64,000 nucleotides of DNA from Pantoea vagans (GTDB taxonomy: Bacteria; Pseudomonadota; Gammaproteobacteria; Enterobacterales; Enterobacteriaceae): positions 2,046,001-2,110,000 of the forward strand of contig NZ_CP011427.1 in NCBI RefSeq assembly GCF_001506165.1, read 5' to 3'. The first letter of the stretch is position 1, and each line of letters opens with the position of its first letter. Position numbers and translations under genes: made by a program. Shown one piece after another: positions 26,883 through 35,395 of the stretch. The notes below the pieces were generated by a model. That model did no database searches, had not been told where the DNA came from, and was given only the letters and a program-made list of their open reading frames with translations.

Positions 26883-27815
26883 TTACTTCTGTGCAACGGT
26901 TAAGCCATGATAAAAGGTCGGTTTGACGTCGAGGTGTTGCTGAATCAATCCATATTTCTGGTAAAAATCGGCGGTCTCCTGCTGCTGGGCAATGGTGGCG
27001 TCATCAATGCTTTGCCAGTGCGACTGGCGCCGTGAGAAGGATTTTGCCGCAGCCTCTTTGGGAAAACCGATGATTTTCGCCAACGTGGTGGAGTATTCAT
27101 CGACATGGCTGTTCGCCCAACGATCCGCCGCCGCCAGTCGATTGACGTAATCCTGTAGGGCGGCCCGTTTTCCGGCATCATTGATCGCCGCATCGGTGGC
27201 CGCGAGGAAGCTGTTGCCACTGGAAAGCCCCACGCCGTTAATCAGCACACGCCCGGTATGGGTTACTTCCGCCAGCGCCGTGTAAGGGTCCCAGGTTGAC
27301 CATGCATCCACTGAACCGTTGGCCAAGGCAATACGCGCATCGGCCGGTGTCAGGAAGCGCCATTTAACGTCTTTGTCACTGATACCCGCTTTTTCCAGCG
27401 CTTTTAACGCCTCGAAGTGGCCAATCGATCCACGACCGGTGGCGATATTTTTCCCTTTCAAATCCGCCACGGTTTTAATCGGTGAATCAGGGCTGACCAG
27501 CACCGCCAAACCTTCAGGCACCGATTTGCTCACCGCCACGGCTTTCACCTGTGAACCCGCAGCAAGGGAGAAAAGCAGCGGCGCATCGCCAATAATACCG
27601 GCATCCACCGCACCAGCATTTAACGCTTCCGCCAGCGGTGCCGCCGCCGGGAACTCTGCCCATTCGATTTTATAGCTGAGATTGTTTAACTGCTGCGCCG
27701 CTTCCATCTCGGCGTGCATATTGCCCTTCTGGTCAGCGATACGCAGCGTAACGGTTTCCGCACTGACCGCCCCACTGGCTAGCATGACAAAAATGGCTAA
27801 AGCTGCTCTTTTCAT
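26883..27815 (-). CDS. Aliphatic-sulfonate/taurine-type ABC substrate-binding protein (SsuA family), orphan
   Basis: This 310-residue periplasmic binding protein has a signal peptide ending in VSA and the SsuA/NMT1 fold: TLRIADQKGN, EFPAAAPLAEALNAGAVDAGIIGDAPLLF, GKNIATGRGS and NGSVDAWSTWDPY. I chose the ATG at 27815 because it begins the signal peptide. No cognate permease or ATPase is adjacent, so it must share a transporter encoded elsewhere. Sulfonates, or another small sulfur or nitrogen compound, are likely ligands. Confidence 0.82.
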   Translation of the reverse strand: MKRAALAIFVMLASGAVSAETVTLRIADQKGNMHAEMEAAQQLNNLSYKIEWAEFPAAAPLAEALNAGAVDAGIIGDAPLLFSLAAGSQVKAVAVSKSVPEGLAVLVSPDSPIKTVADLKGKNIATGRGSIGHFEALKALEKAGISDKDVKWRFLTPADARIALANGSVDAWSTWDPYTALAEVTHTGRVLINGVGLSSGNSFLAATDAAINDAGKRAALQDYVNRLAAADRWANSHVDEYSTTLAKIIGFPKEAAAKSFSRRQSHWQSIDDATIAQQQETADFYQKYGLIQQHLDVKPTFYHGLTVAQK

Positions 27816-28132
27816 TGTGTTTTCTCTTATCGCGCAAAACCCCAGACTACCCTGCCGCGAAGCAAGCCGAGATGCTGATTTCATCTGAGGAATGCCGTCT
27901 GGCGCATAAGCTTTGGCACGCCGAGCCCGCAACGGGCGGAGAGAATACCGATGCCATCACGGACAACAGCAACGATCATGCTTAAAGCTCCATAAACGCT
28001 AGCCCGAAGAGCAAAGCGTCCGCCGCAGGGAGCGGCGGCCGATCTGCATGGATGCGTGATTTCTTTGCGATCGGGCTGGCCTTTATGGGACCGTGCACAA
28101 AATTCACAGCGACCCTAGCCAAACCCGACAAA

Positions 28133-28166
28133 TTGTCAGTTATGCAGTCAGTGTTGTCAGTTATGC
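28133..28166. promoter_or_regulatory. Helically phased direct repeats upstream of leuA
   Basis: TTGTCAGTTATGC occurs at 28133-28145 and again at 28154-28166, a 21-bp period, i.e. two DNA turns. They lie 58 bp before the leuA start, so a regulator dimer pair could bind here. The remainder of the gap 27816-28223 contains GC-rich stem-forming sequence near 28021-28040 and no gene I can support. Confidence 0.5.
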
Positions 28167-28223
28167 GTGAGCAGAGCGCGGCGGTGTGGTCCAGACTGAT
28201 CACAGACCCATAAGGAGAACCTC

Positions 28224-29909
28224 ATGCTGAACCAACCTGCTGAAAAATACCGCCCCTACCCGGTGATTGATTTGCCCGATCGTCAGTGGCCCTCGCGCCA
28301 GTTGACGCAGGCACCCCGCTGGCTCTCAACCGACCTGCGTGATGGCAACCAGGCGCTGGCCACACCGATGGACAGCGCGCGCAAGCTGGAGTTTTGGCAA
28401 CTGTTACTGCGCTGCGGTTTTAAGGAAATTGAAGTGGCGTTTCCCGCCGCATCGCAAACCGACTTCGATTTTGTCCGTTTGCTGATCGAGAAGAATCATA
28501 TCCCGTCCGACGTGGCCATTCAGGTACTCACCCAGGCACGCAGCGATTTGATTGATCGTACCTTTGACGCCCTGCGCGGTGCGCCGCAAGCCATCATCCA
28601 CATGTATAACGCCACTGCGCCACTGTTCCGTGAGCGCGTATTCCGCCAGAGCAAAGCGGAAATCGTTGAATTGGCCTGTGCCGGTGCGCGCCAAATTCGC
28701 GCTCGCTGTGAAGCACAAACGGATACCGCCTGGACATTCCAGTATTCACCTGAAACCTTCTGCTTTACCGAACCCGACTTCGCGCTGGAAATTTGTGAAG
28801 CCGTTGCCGCGATCTGGCAACCAGGCCCAGAGCGCCCGATGATCATCAACCTGCCCGCCACGGTCGAAGTGAACACCCCGAACGTCTATGCCGACCAGAT
28901 TGAGTATTTCTGCCGCCACTTCAGCCAGCGAGCGCAGGTGGCGATTTGCGTCCATCCGCATAACGATCGTGGCACCGGCGTGGCCTGCGCTGAACTGGCC
29001 ATCCTGGCCGGGGCTGATCGCGTTGAAGGTTGCCTGTTTGGTAACGGTGAACGTACCGGCAATGTCGATATCATCACGCTGGCACTCAATTTATATACGC
29101 AAGGCGTGGCGCCTGAACTCGATTTCAGCGACATCCAACAAGTGCTGGAAGTGGTGACACGCTGCAACCAACTGCCGGTTCATCCGCGTCATCCTTATGC
29201 CGGTGAATTAGTCTTCACTGCCTTCTCCGGCTCGCATCAGGATGCCATCCGCAAAGGGTTTGCCGAACGCAGCGAGCGTCAGGAAGCGATCTGGCAAATG
29301 CCCTACCTGCCGCTTGATCCGCTCGATATCGGTTGCAGCTATGAAGCGGTGATTCGCGTAAACAGCCAGTCCGGCAAAGGGGGCGCAGCCTGGTTGCTGG
29401 AGCAGAATCACGGCCTGCAGTTACCGCGCGGATTGCAGCAGGATTTCAGTCGCATCGTACAGCAACAAACCGATGGTCATGGCCAAGAGATGACCCACCA
29501 CGCCCTGTGGCAACTGTTTTGTCAGCACTACGGTTTAACCCAACCCTCACGTCGCTTGCTGGAAGCGGAAAGCCACAGTGATGAAAAAGGCGAGACGCGT
29601 TTTAAAGCCCGCGTGCAAGACGGCGCGCAGCCGGTGACGCTGGAAGGGAAAGGTAACGGATTGCTGTCAGCCGCTGTAGCCGCGCTGCGCAAGCGTTATG
29701 ATCTCGCTATCACTATCGAGGATTATCATGAACATACGCTGGGGAAACGCAGTGACAGCCGTTCAGTCACCTATATCAGCTGTCTGAATGCGCGTGGTGA
29801 ACGCGCCTGGGGAGTAGGGATTGATAACGATGTGGCGCGCGCGTCGTTGCAGGCACTGCTCAACGCGGCCCATGCTTTTCTGCCGCAGGAAAGTAATTCG
29901 CTGGCGTAA
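28224..29909 (+). CDS. leuA: 2-isopropylmalate synthase, long stand-alone form
   Basis: This 561-residue enzyme condenses acetyl-CoA with 2-oxoisovalerate, the first committed step of leucine synthesis. It has the TIM-barrel motifs STDLRDGNQALATPM and HPHNDRGTGVACAE, GCLFGNGERTGNVD, and a C-terminal leucine-sensing domain. It is the longer (type 2) form, not the 523-residue LeuA of leuABCD operons, and is monocistronic here. AAGGAG precedes the ATG. Its last 50 nt overlap the convergent AraC gene. Confidence 0.9.
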   Translation: MLNQPAEKYRPYPVIDLPDRQWPSRQLTQAPRWLSTDLRDGNQALATPMDSARKLEFWQLLLRCGFKEIEVAFPAASQTDFDFVRLLIEKNHIPSDVAIQVLTQARSDLIDRTFDALRGAPQAIIHMYNATAPLFRERVFRQSKAEIVELACAGARQIRARCEAQTDTAWTFQYSPETFCFTEPDFALEICEAVAAIWQPGPERPMIINLPATVEVNTPNVYADQIEYFCRHFSQRAQVAICVHPHNDRGTGVACAELAILAGADRVEGCLFGNGERTGNVDIITLALNLYTQGVAPELDFSDIQQVLEVVTRCNQLPVHPRHPYAGELVFTAFSGSHQDAIRKGFAERSERQEAIWQMPYLPLDPLDIGCSYEAVIRVNSQSGKGGAAWLLEQNHGLQLPRGLQQDFSRIVQQQTDGHGQEMTHHALWQLFCQHYGLTQPSRRLLEAESHSDEKGETRFKARVQDGAQPVTLEGKGNGLLSAAVAALRKRYDLAITIEDYHEHTLGKRSDSRSVTYISCLNARGERAWGVGIDNDVARASLQALLNAAHAFLPQESNSLA

Positions 29910-30642
29910 CGCCCAGCACACGGCGAAACATCGCACTGAAGGCGCTCGGGCTCTCGTAGCCAAGATCGAGCGCCACCGTCAGCACCGTCTCGCCCTGCGC
30001 CAGGCGGGCTAATGCCACACTCAAACGCGCTCGGCGCACCCAGTCGCTAAACTGCAGACCGGTTTCGCGATTGAAATGACGCGCCAGGGTGCGTTCTGCC
30101 ACACAGAGTTCGTTGGCCGCACGCGCCAGCGTCCAGTTTTCACCGGGTGACAGCTGTATCTGCTGACAGAGCGCGCGCAATCGATCGCTCTCTGGCCACG
30201 CCAGACCAAACGGCAGTACATCCATCACGCGGATTTCGTCCAGCATCAGTTCGTAAATGCGCTCGGTGCGACTGCCAGAACCGTACTGCTCTGGCAACGT
30301 CAGTGCGCTGACAATCAACTCACGCAGCAACGGCGAAATCTGCACCACCTGACAACTGGCGGGCAAATCAGCGCGCGCCAGCGGATCGACAAACAGCGTG
30401 CGAGCCGCCACCGTGCCCACAATAGACAGCGCATGGCGTGTGCCTGCGGGCAACCAAACGCCTCGACTTGGCGGCACAACCCAGCTGCCGTGCCGGGTCT
30501 CCACTTTGACCACACCGCTTAAGGTGTGGATCAGCTGTGCACAGTCATGATGGTGCCACGGCTCCTCGTCACCATGCGCATAATCGTGCGCATAAGGCAC
30601 CACTGGCCGATGACTAAAATCGAAGTTGAGCCGTTGACTCAT
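29860..30642 (-). CDS. AraC family transcriptional regulator with N-terminal cupin
   Basis: This 260-residue regulator has an N-terminal cupin (HYDCAQLIHTLSGVVKVET-like positions 30-60; PPSRGVWLPAGTRHALSI) and a C-terminal double helix-turn-helix (AANELCVAERTLARHFNRET; ALDLGYESPSAFSAMFRRVLG). It belongs to the group often controlling a neighbouring exporter or dehydrogenase. It lies 1 bp downstream of the dehydrogenase gene 30644-31507, so the two are probably one operon. Confidence 0.88.
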   Translation of the reverse strand: MSQRLNFDFSHRPVVPYAHDYAHGDEEPWHHHDCAQLIHTLSGVVKVETRHGSWVVPPSRGVWLPAGTRHALSIVGTVAARTLFVDPLARADLPASCQVVQISPLLRELIVSALTLPEQYGSGSRTERIYELMLDEIRVMDVLPFGLAWPESDRLRALCQQIQLSPGENWTLARAANELCVAERTLARHFNRETGLQFSDWVRRARLSVALARLAQGETVLTVALDLGYESPSAFSAMFRRVLGVTPANYFPAAEKHGPR

Positions 30643-30643
30643 C

Positions 30644-31507
30644 TCAGAGTTTCAGAAACTGGTAAACCGCCGCCAGATCCTGCTCACCATATCCGGCGTC
30701 CACCGCTTGCTGCCAGACATCCACAATGTTCTCCAGTGCCGGCAGTTTGCTGTCACCGGCCGCATCCAGCGCCAGTTTGGCATCCTTCAATGCCCAGACC
30801 AGATGCATCTGCGGCGTGTAATCACCGCTGGCGATCATACCCAGCTTCATTTTGGCGTACGGTGCCGCCAACGGGCCGCCATCCAACACCTTCCACAGAT
30901 CGTCGGTGCTGAAACCAAACTGCTCCGCCAGTCGCGTACTCTCCGCCAGGCTTTGCATCAGACCGATCAACCAACTGTTGACCACCAACTTCATACGCGA
31001 ACTGGCACCGGCTTCACCCAGCCACTGTGTTCCTTTGCCAATCGCGGCAAACACCTGTTCTGCGGCCTGCGCTTTGCTTTGATCACCGCTGGCCATCACC
31101 AGAATCTGGGCATTTTCTGCAGGTGCTTTGGTGCCTGAAACGGGTGCATCAATAAACAGCACGTCCGGGCGCACCTGTTGCAGATCGGCGATCACCCCAT
31201 CTGTGGCTTCGACCCCAATGGTGCCCATCTGGCATACCGTTGCGCCCTGCTTCAGTGCGCTTGCGGCCTCACGCAGCGCCTGACGCGTGGTGTCACCGTC
31301 TGACAGCATGGCAATCACCACGTCAGCACCCTGCACCGCCTGCGCCGCGCTGTCACTGAGTTGCAGTCCGGCGCTCAGTAAATCTTCGCCTTTGGCACGC
31401 GTACGGTTCCAGCCATGCACCACGAACCCTTTTTTCAGTAAGTTGGCAGCAAATGCATGCCCCATTGCGCCTAATCCCAATACCGCCACAACCGGTTGCT
31501 GACTCAT
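30644..31507 (-). CDS. NAD(P)-dependent beta-hydroxyacid dehydrogenase (3-hydroxyisobutyrate dehydrogenase-like)
   Basis: This 287-residue protein has the dinucleotide-binding loop GLGAMGHAFAANLLKKG, the substrate motif DAPVSGTKAPAENAQ and the catalytic-lysine segment RMKLVVNSWLIG. AAGGAG sits 7 nt before the ATG at 31507. Relatives act on 3-hydroxyisobutyrate, tartronate semialdehyde or reduce small aldehydes; the substrate is undetermined. It heads a probable two-gene operon with the AraC regulator. Confidence 0.85.
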   Translation of the reverse strand: MSQQPVVAVLGLGAMGHAFAANLLKKGFVVHGWNRTRAKGEDLLSAGLQLSDSAAQAVQGADVVIAMLSDGDTTRQALREAASALKQGATVCQMGTIGVEATDGVIADLQQVRPDVLFIDAPVSGTKAPAENAQILVMASGDQSKAQAAEQVFAAIGKGTQWLGEAGASSRMKLVVNSWLIGLMQSLAESTRLAEQFGFSTDDLWKVLDGGPLAAPYAKMKLGMIASGDYTPQMHLVWALKDAKLALDAAGDSKLPALENIVDVWQQAVDAGYGEQDLAAVYQFLKL

Positions 31508-31725
31508 AGTGACTCCTTTATATGCTTTAAGACAAAACCGCCAGACTGACAGAAAATCCCATACACAGCCAGGCGAGAGATGCGACCACCCACATTTTTT
31601 CACGCAACCGCAGGCAATAATCAGTCATACTATTAACGCTTTTGAAAAAAGTGAAAAAACTATTAACATATGCGCGATTAATGTTCCGTTTGGTTCATTC
31701 CACACCTTCTTTACGGTCTTTCATA

Positions 31726-33837
31726 ATGAAAATTGCTTTACTGCGACAGGCACCGTTGCTGATGCTGCCTGCATTATTCCCCCTGCAACTGATGGCCGCG
31801 GATAATGCCAGCAATACCATGGTGGTGAGCGCCGCGCCTGCGGGTTCCGGGTTGTCAGAATTAGATACACCAGCCGCCGTCAGCGTGGTGTCAGGTGACG
31901 ACATGCGTCACGCCGCACCGCGCGTCAACCTTTCCGAAAACCTCACCAGCGTGCCCGGGTTACAGATTCAAAACCGTCAGAACTATGCGCAGGATCTGCA
32001 AATTTCGGTGCGTGGCTTTGGATCGCGTTCAACTTTCGGCCTGCGCGGCATCCGCATGTACGTGGATGGTATTCCTGCCACCATGCCTGATGGACAAGGG
32101 CAAACCTCGAATATCGATATCGGTTCCATCGATCATATCGAGGTACTTCGCGGTCCATTTTCAGCGCTGTACGGTAACTCATCGGGTGGTGTGATCAACG
32201 TCGAAACCCAGACCGGTCAGCAACCCACGACGCTGGAAGCCAGCACCTGGTTCGGCAGTTTCGGCAGCTGGCGCAACAGCGTTAAAGCCAGCGGCGCAAC
32301 CGGTGACGGTACGCAGGCGGGGGATGTAAATTACACCGTTTCTGCCTCGCGTTTCACTACCCACGGCTACCGCGATCACAGTTCGGCACAGAAGAACCTG
32401 GGCAATGCCAAGCTGGGTGTGCGCATTGATGACGTCAGCACGCTGACGCTGCTATTTAACAGCGTGCATGTGGATGCACAAGATCCCGGTGGTTTGACCG
32501 AAGCACAGTGGAAAGATAACCCACGCCAGGTAGCCAGCAACGTCACGCTGTACAACGCCCGCAAAACAGTCGATCAAACCCAGGCTGGCCTGCACTATCA
32601 GCGCCAGATGAGTGAAAACGACGACCTCAGCGTCATGCTATATGCCGGCGAGCGTGAAACCACGCAGTATCAATCGATCCCGCGCGCCACTCAGCTTCAG
32701 GCGGGCTACCCTGGCGGTGTGATTTCTCTGTCACGCCACTATCAGGGCATTGATACCCGCTGGACACACCGCGATACCCTGTTCACCCTTCCCGTGACGG
32801 TCACGGGCGGACTGGACTATGAAACCATGACCGAAAAGCGCAAAGGCTATCAAAACTTTGTCGGTAATGACCTGGGTGTGCAGGGCGATATGCGTCGTAA
32901 CGAACGCAATCTGATGTGGAATCTTGATCCTTACCTGCAAACGGCGTGGCAGTTCACGGATAAGTGGTCACTGGATGCGGGCGTGCGTTTGAGTACCGTC
33001 AATTTCGACTCTAATGACTATTACGTTACCGCCACCGATCCGGATGACAGCGGCAATCGTCGCTACCATCGCTGGCTACCTGCCGCGTCACTGAAGTATG
33101 CGATTGATAACAGCTGGAATGCCTATGTTTCTGCCGGTCGTGGCTTTGAAACGCCCACTCTGAATGAGCTTTCATACCGATCAGCCGCGCAGACCGGTCT
33201 CAATATGAACCTGAAACCGGCCACCAGCGATACCGTTGAACTCGGCACCAAGAAACGCATTGGCAATGGCCTGATTACGGCAGCACTGTTCCAGACCGAT
33301 ACCCAAAACGAGATCGTCTCCGACAGCAGCTATGAAGGCCGCACCAGTTATAAAAACGCCGGCGAAACGCGCCGTCGCGGACTGGAACTGGGCCTCGACC
33401 AGCAATTCGGTGAGAACTGGCAGTTCAAGGCGGCCTGGACGCTGCTCGACGCCCGTTATCGCTCCAACGCTTGTGGCACTGACAGCTGCGATGGTAACCG
33501 TATTCCGGGCATTGCGCGCAACATGGCCTATGCCGGACTGGCATACGCGCCGGAACAAGGCTGGTATGCCGGTGGCGATGTGCGCTATATGAGTGATATC
33601 GCCGCGGATGACGAAAACGACGTTAAAGCCCCGGCTTACACCGTGGTGGGCGTGAATTCAGGTTATAAGTGGCTGGTGCAGAACTGGACGCTGGATCTGT
33701 TTGGACGTGTTGATAATCTGTTTGACCGCAACTATGTCGGCTCCGTGATCGTCAACGAAAGCAACGGCCGTTACTACGAACCGGCACCGGGCCGTAACTA
33801 TAGCGTAGGTTTGACGGTGAGTTATGCGTTTCAGTAA
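31726..33837 (+). CDS. pqqU: PqqU (YncD-like), TonB-dependent outer-membrane receptor for PQQ
   Basis: This 703-residue receptor has a signal peptide ending in QLMAA, a TonB-box-like segment (NTMVVSAA), a plug domain (ELDTPAAVSVVSGDDMR, VPGLQIQNRQNYAQDLQ, RGFGSRSTFGLRG) and a 22-strand barrel ending in Phe-Gln. It matches E. coli YncD, renamed PqqU, along its whole length as I recall it. I placed the start at 31726 (MKIALLRQ) because a signal peptide begins there; upstream in-frame starts have no signal. It would let the cell scavenge PQQ as well as make it. Confidence 0.9.
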   Translation: MKIALLRQAPLLMLPALFPLQLMAADNASNTMVVSAAPAGSGLSELDTPAAVSVVSGDDMRHAAPRVNLSENLTSVPGLQIQNRQNYAQDLQISVRGFGSRSTFGLRGIRMYVDGIPATMPDGQGQTSNIDIGSIDHIEVLRGPFSALYGNSSGGVINVETQTGQQPTTLEASTWFGSFGSWRNSVKASGATGDGTQAGDVNYTVSASRFTTHGYRDHSSAQKNLGNAKLGVRIDDVSTLTLLFNSVHVDAQDPGGLTEAQWKDNPRQVASNVTLYNARKTVDQTQAGLHYQRQMSENDDLSVMLYAGERETTQYQSIPRATQLQAGYPGGVISLSRHYQGIDTRWTHRDTLFTLPVTVTGGLDYETMTEKRKGYQNFVGNDLGVQGDMRRNERNLMWNLDPYLQTAWQFTDKWSLDAGVRLSTVNFDSNDYYVTATDPDDSGNRRYHRWLPAASLKYAIDNSWNAYVSAGRGFETPTLNELSYRSAAQTGLNMNLKPATSDTVELGTKKRIGNGLITAALFQTDTQNEIVSDSSYEGRTSYKNAGETRRRGLELGLDQQFGENWQFKAAWTLLDARYRSNACGTDSCDGNRIPGIARNMAYAGLAYAPEQGWYAGGDVRYMSDIAADDENDVKAPAYTVVGVNSGYKWLVQNWTLDLFGRVDNLFDRNYVGSVIVNESNGRYYEPAPGRNYSVGLTVSYAFQ

Positions 33838-33857
33838 ATAACCCGCTTTAGAATGAG

Positions 33858-33899
33858 AAATGCCCTGCAGGAGGTGTCTGGATTGCAGGGCATTTTTTT
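33858..33899 (+). terminator. Intrinsic terminator of pqqU
   Basis: Perfect 12-bp arms (AAATGCCCTGCA and TGCAGGGCATTT) are followed by a run of T to 33899. Confidence 0.9.
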
Positions 33900-33902
33900 G
33901 CT

Positions 33903-34117
33903 CAAGAGTGTTAATCGAATTCGCCTGGCGTACGCTTGCCATCGACAGCAACGTGGCTCGGCGCTGAGCGCAATTACACGTCCCCGATGCACGCCCCCAT
34001 ACAGATGCCCTTATCGCGGCGACTGCGCTTGAACATGATCTGATTTTGGTTACGCGCAATGCCAGAGACTTTGAAGGTTCAGGCGTGGTGTTGCTGAATC
34101 CATGGGACGAAGAATAA
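33903..34117 (+). pseudogene. Decayed PIN-domain toxin (VapC/FitB type), C-terminal fragment
   Basis: The frame ending at TAA 34115-34117 encodes AQLHVPDARPHTDALIAATA and then LEHDLILVTRNARDFEGSG, the conserved C-terminal half of VapC/FitB PIN toxins with its acidic residues (TDALIAA, RNARDFE). In the same frame upstream, LAIDSNVARR continues the family sequence but a TGA at 33965-33967 interrupts it (one base from a Cys or Trp codon). The N-terminal half and any antitoxin are gone. It lies immediately after the pqqU terminator. Confidence 0.8.
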
Positions 34118-34185
34118 CCTACGTCCTTTATAAATTATGCTGAGGCCACCCCAAGGCACACCCCAGCATAAAGCTTAACTCGCGA

Positions 34186-34740
34186 TTACTTCAGCAGCGC
34201 CAGCACATCAGCGGTTGAGCCGGTCTCACCCAAGCGCGGGAAAATACGCTCAATGCTGTTTTTATGCGTTTCGGCATTCAGGCAGGTCATGGCATCAGTT
34301 GCCAACGTGACATTGTAACCTAACTCATACGCCTGACGTGCCGTGGATTCCACTCCAATCGAGGTCGCGATACCGCATACTACCACTTGAGTCACACCGC
34401 GCTGTTGCAGTTGTGCATGTAAGTCGGTGTTGTGGAAGCCGCCCCAGGTGGTTTTGGTCGCCGCGATTTCACCCGCTTTTAGCGTCATTTCTGGCACCAG
34501 CACTGCCCAGTCTGCTGGCAACTCACCGCTGTGGCGTGCCTGCTCGTTACGGCCTGGTGCGCCACCTGCCACATTCACTTTCACAACCGGCAGATCTTTT
34601 GCGTGGAACGCGTCAACCAACTGTGCGCAGCGCTCAACAACAACGTCTGCAGCCAAAGGCGCGACAGGGAGACGGACAATCCCGTGCTGCAGGTCAATCA
34701 CAATCAGGGCGGTTTTTGCATCTAACGTGGTTAAAGCCAT
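34186..34740 (-). CDS. Isochorismatase-family cysteine hydrolase
   Basis: This 184-residue enzyme has the Asp-Lys-Cys triad of the family: IVIDLQHGI, ATKTTWGGFHNTDL, and the nucleophile in VVVCGIATSIGVESTARQA. Such proteins hydrolyse amides or vinyl ethers; the substrate here is unknown. The gene is 17 bp downstream of the marR gene and is probably co-transcribed with it. Confidence 0.87.
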   Translation of the reverse strand: MALTTLDAKTALIVIDLQHGIVRLPVAPLAADVVVERCAQLVDAFHAKDLPVVKVNVAGGAPGRNEQARHSGELPADWAVLVPEMTLKAGEIAATKTTWGGFHNTDLHAQLQQRGVTQVVVCGIATSIGVESTARQAYELGYNVTLATDAMTCLNAETHKNSIERIFPRLGETGSTADVLALLK

Positions 34741-34757
34741 GTTGATTCCTCTCAGGA

Positions 34758-35183
34758 TTATTGGTCGGCAATACGTTGCAGTAAGGGGATGGCCGCGAGT
34801 AATGTCTTCTGCTCGGCTGGCGTGAGTGAGGTCGCCATATTCCGCAGTAACCAGTCATCACGTTGCGCACGATTAGCGGCGATCAATTGCAGGCAGCTTT
34901 CAGTGGGATGATAGCGGGTTTTACGGCCATCATGCGGATCAGCCTCCCCCTGAATTAAGCCCTGCGCCTGCAAACTGGCCACGGTCGCGCCCATCGACTG
35001 GCTGCGAACCCCCTCCTGCGCCGCTAACTCGGTCACCGTCATCGCGCCGTCCCGTACCAGGAATCCGAGTACCGACACTTGTGACCAAGTGAGATCGGCG
35101 GGTGGCGCTGACTCTCGCAAGCGCCGTGCCAGCTTGCCATTGATGCTGCGTAAGGCCGCAGCCGCGCTATTCAGGTCGCTCAT
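34758..35183 (-). CDS. MarR family transcriptional regulator
   Basis: This 141-residue regulator has the winged helix-turn-helix of MarR proteins (LTWSQVSVLGFLVRDGAMTV; AAQEGVRSQSMGATVASL; DGRKTRYHPTE, the wing). It precedes the isochorismatase-family gene and likely represses the pair through the palindrome at 35221-35254. Confidence 0.88.
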   Translation of the reverse strand: MSDLNSAAAALRSINGKLARRLRESAPPADLTWSQVSVLGFLVRDGAMTVTELAAQEGVRSQSMGATVASLQAQGLIQGEADPHDGRKTRYHPTESCLQLIAANRAQRDDWLLRNMATSLTPAEQKTLLAAIPLLQRIADQ

Positions 35184-35220
35184 GGCACCCTCTCCTTACT
35201 GATGAAGCGCGAGTATATAA

Positions 35221-35254
35221 ATACGAAGGCAAACTGTGTAGTTTACCTTCGTAT
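35221..35254. promoter_or_regulatory. Palindromic operator upstream of the marR gene
   Basis: ATACGAAGG-C-AAACT, a 4-bp centre, then AGTTT-A-CCTTCGTAT: a 34-bp inverted repeat with one mismatch, 38 bp upstream of the MarR start. Size and symmetry fit a MarR dimer site. Confidence 0.75.
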
Positions 35255-35285
35255 CAATTTGTAATTGTTGCCATGGTGATTGGCC

Positions 35286-35358
35286 GTAGCGGCGCGATTT
35301 ATCGCGCGTCCTGAAGCAACGATACTGCTTAAATTCGCGCGATAAATCGCGCCGCTAC
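35286..35358. repeat. Large perfect inverted repeat (REP/MITE-like element)
   Basis: Two perfect 23-bp arms, 35286-35308 and 35336-35358, built on GTAGCGGCGCGATTTATCGC and its complement, flank a 27-bp loop. Each arm is itself palindromic around GCGCGATTTATCGCGC. A 17-bp piece recurs at 7226-7242, so the sequence is dispersed. It lies between the marR and sutR promoter/terminator regions. Confidence 0.75.
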
Positions 35359-35395
35359 AAGATGCGAGTGATACGAATAAGCCAAACCCTTCGGT

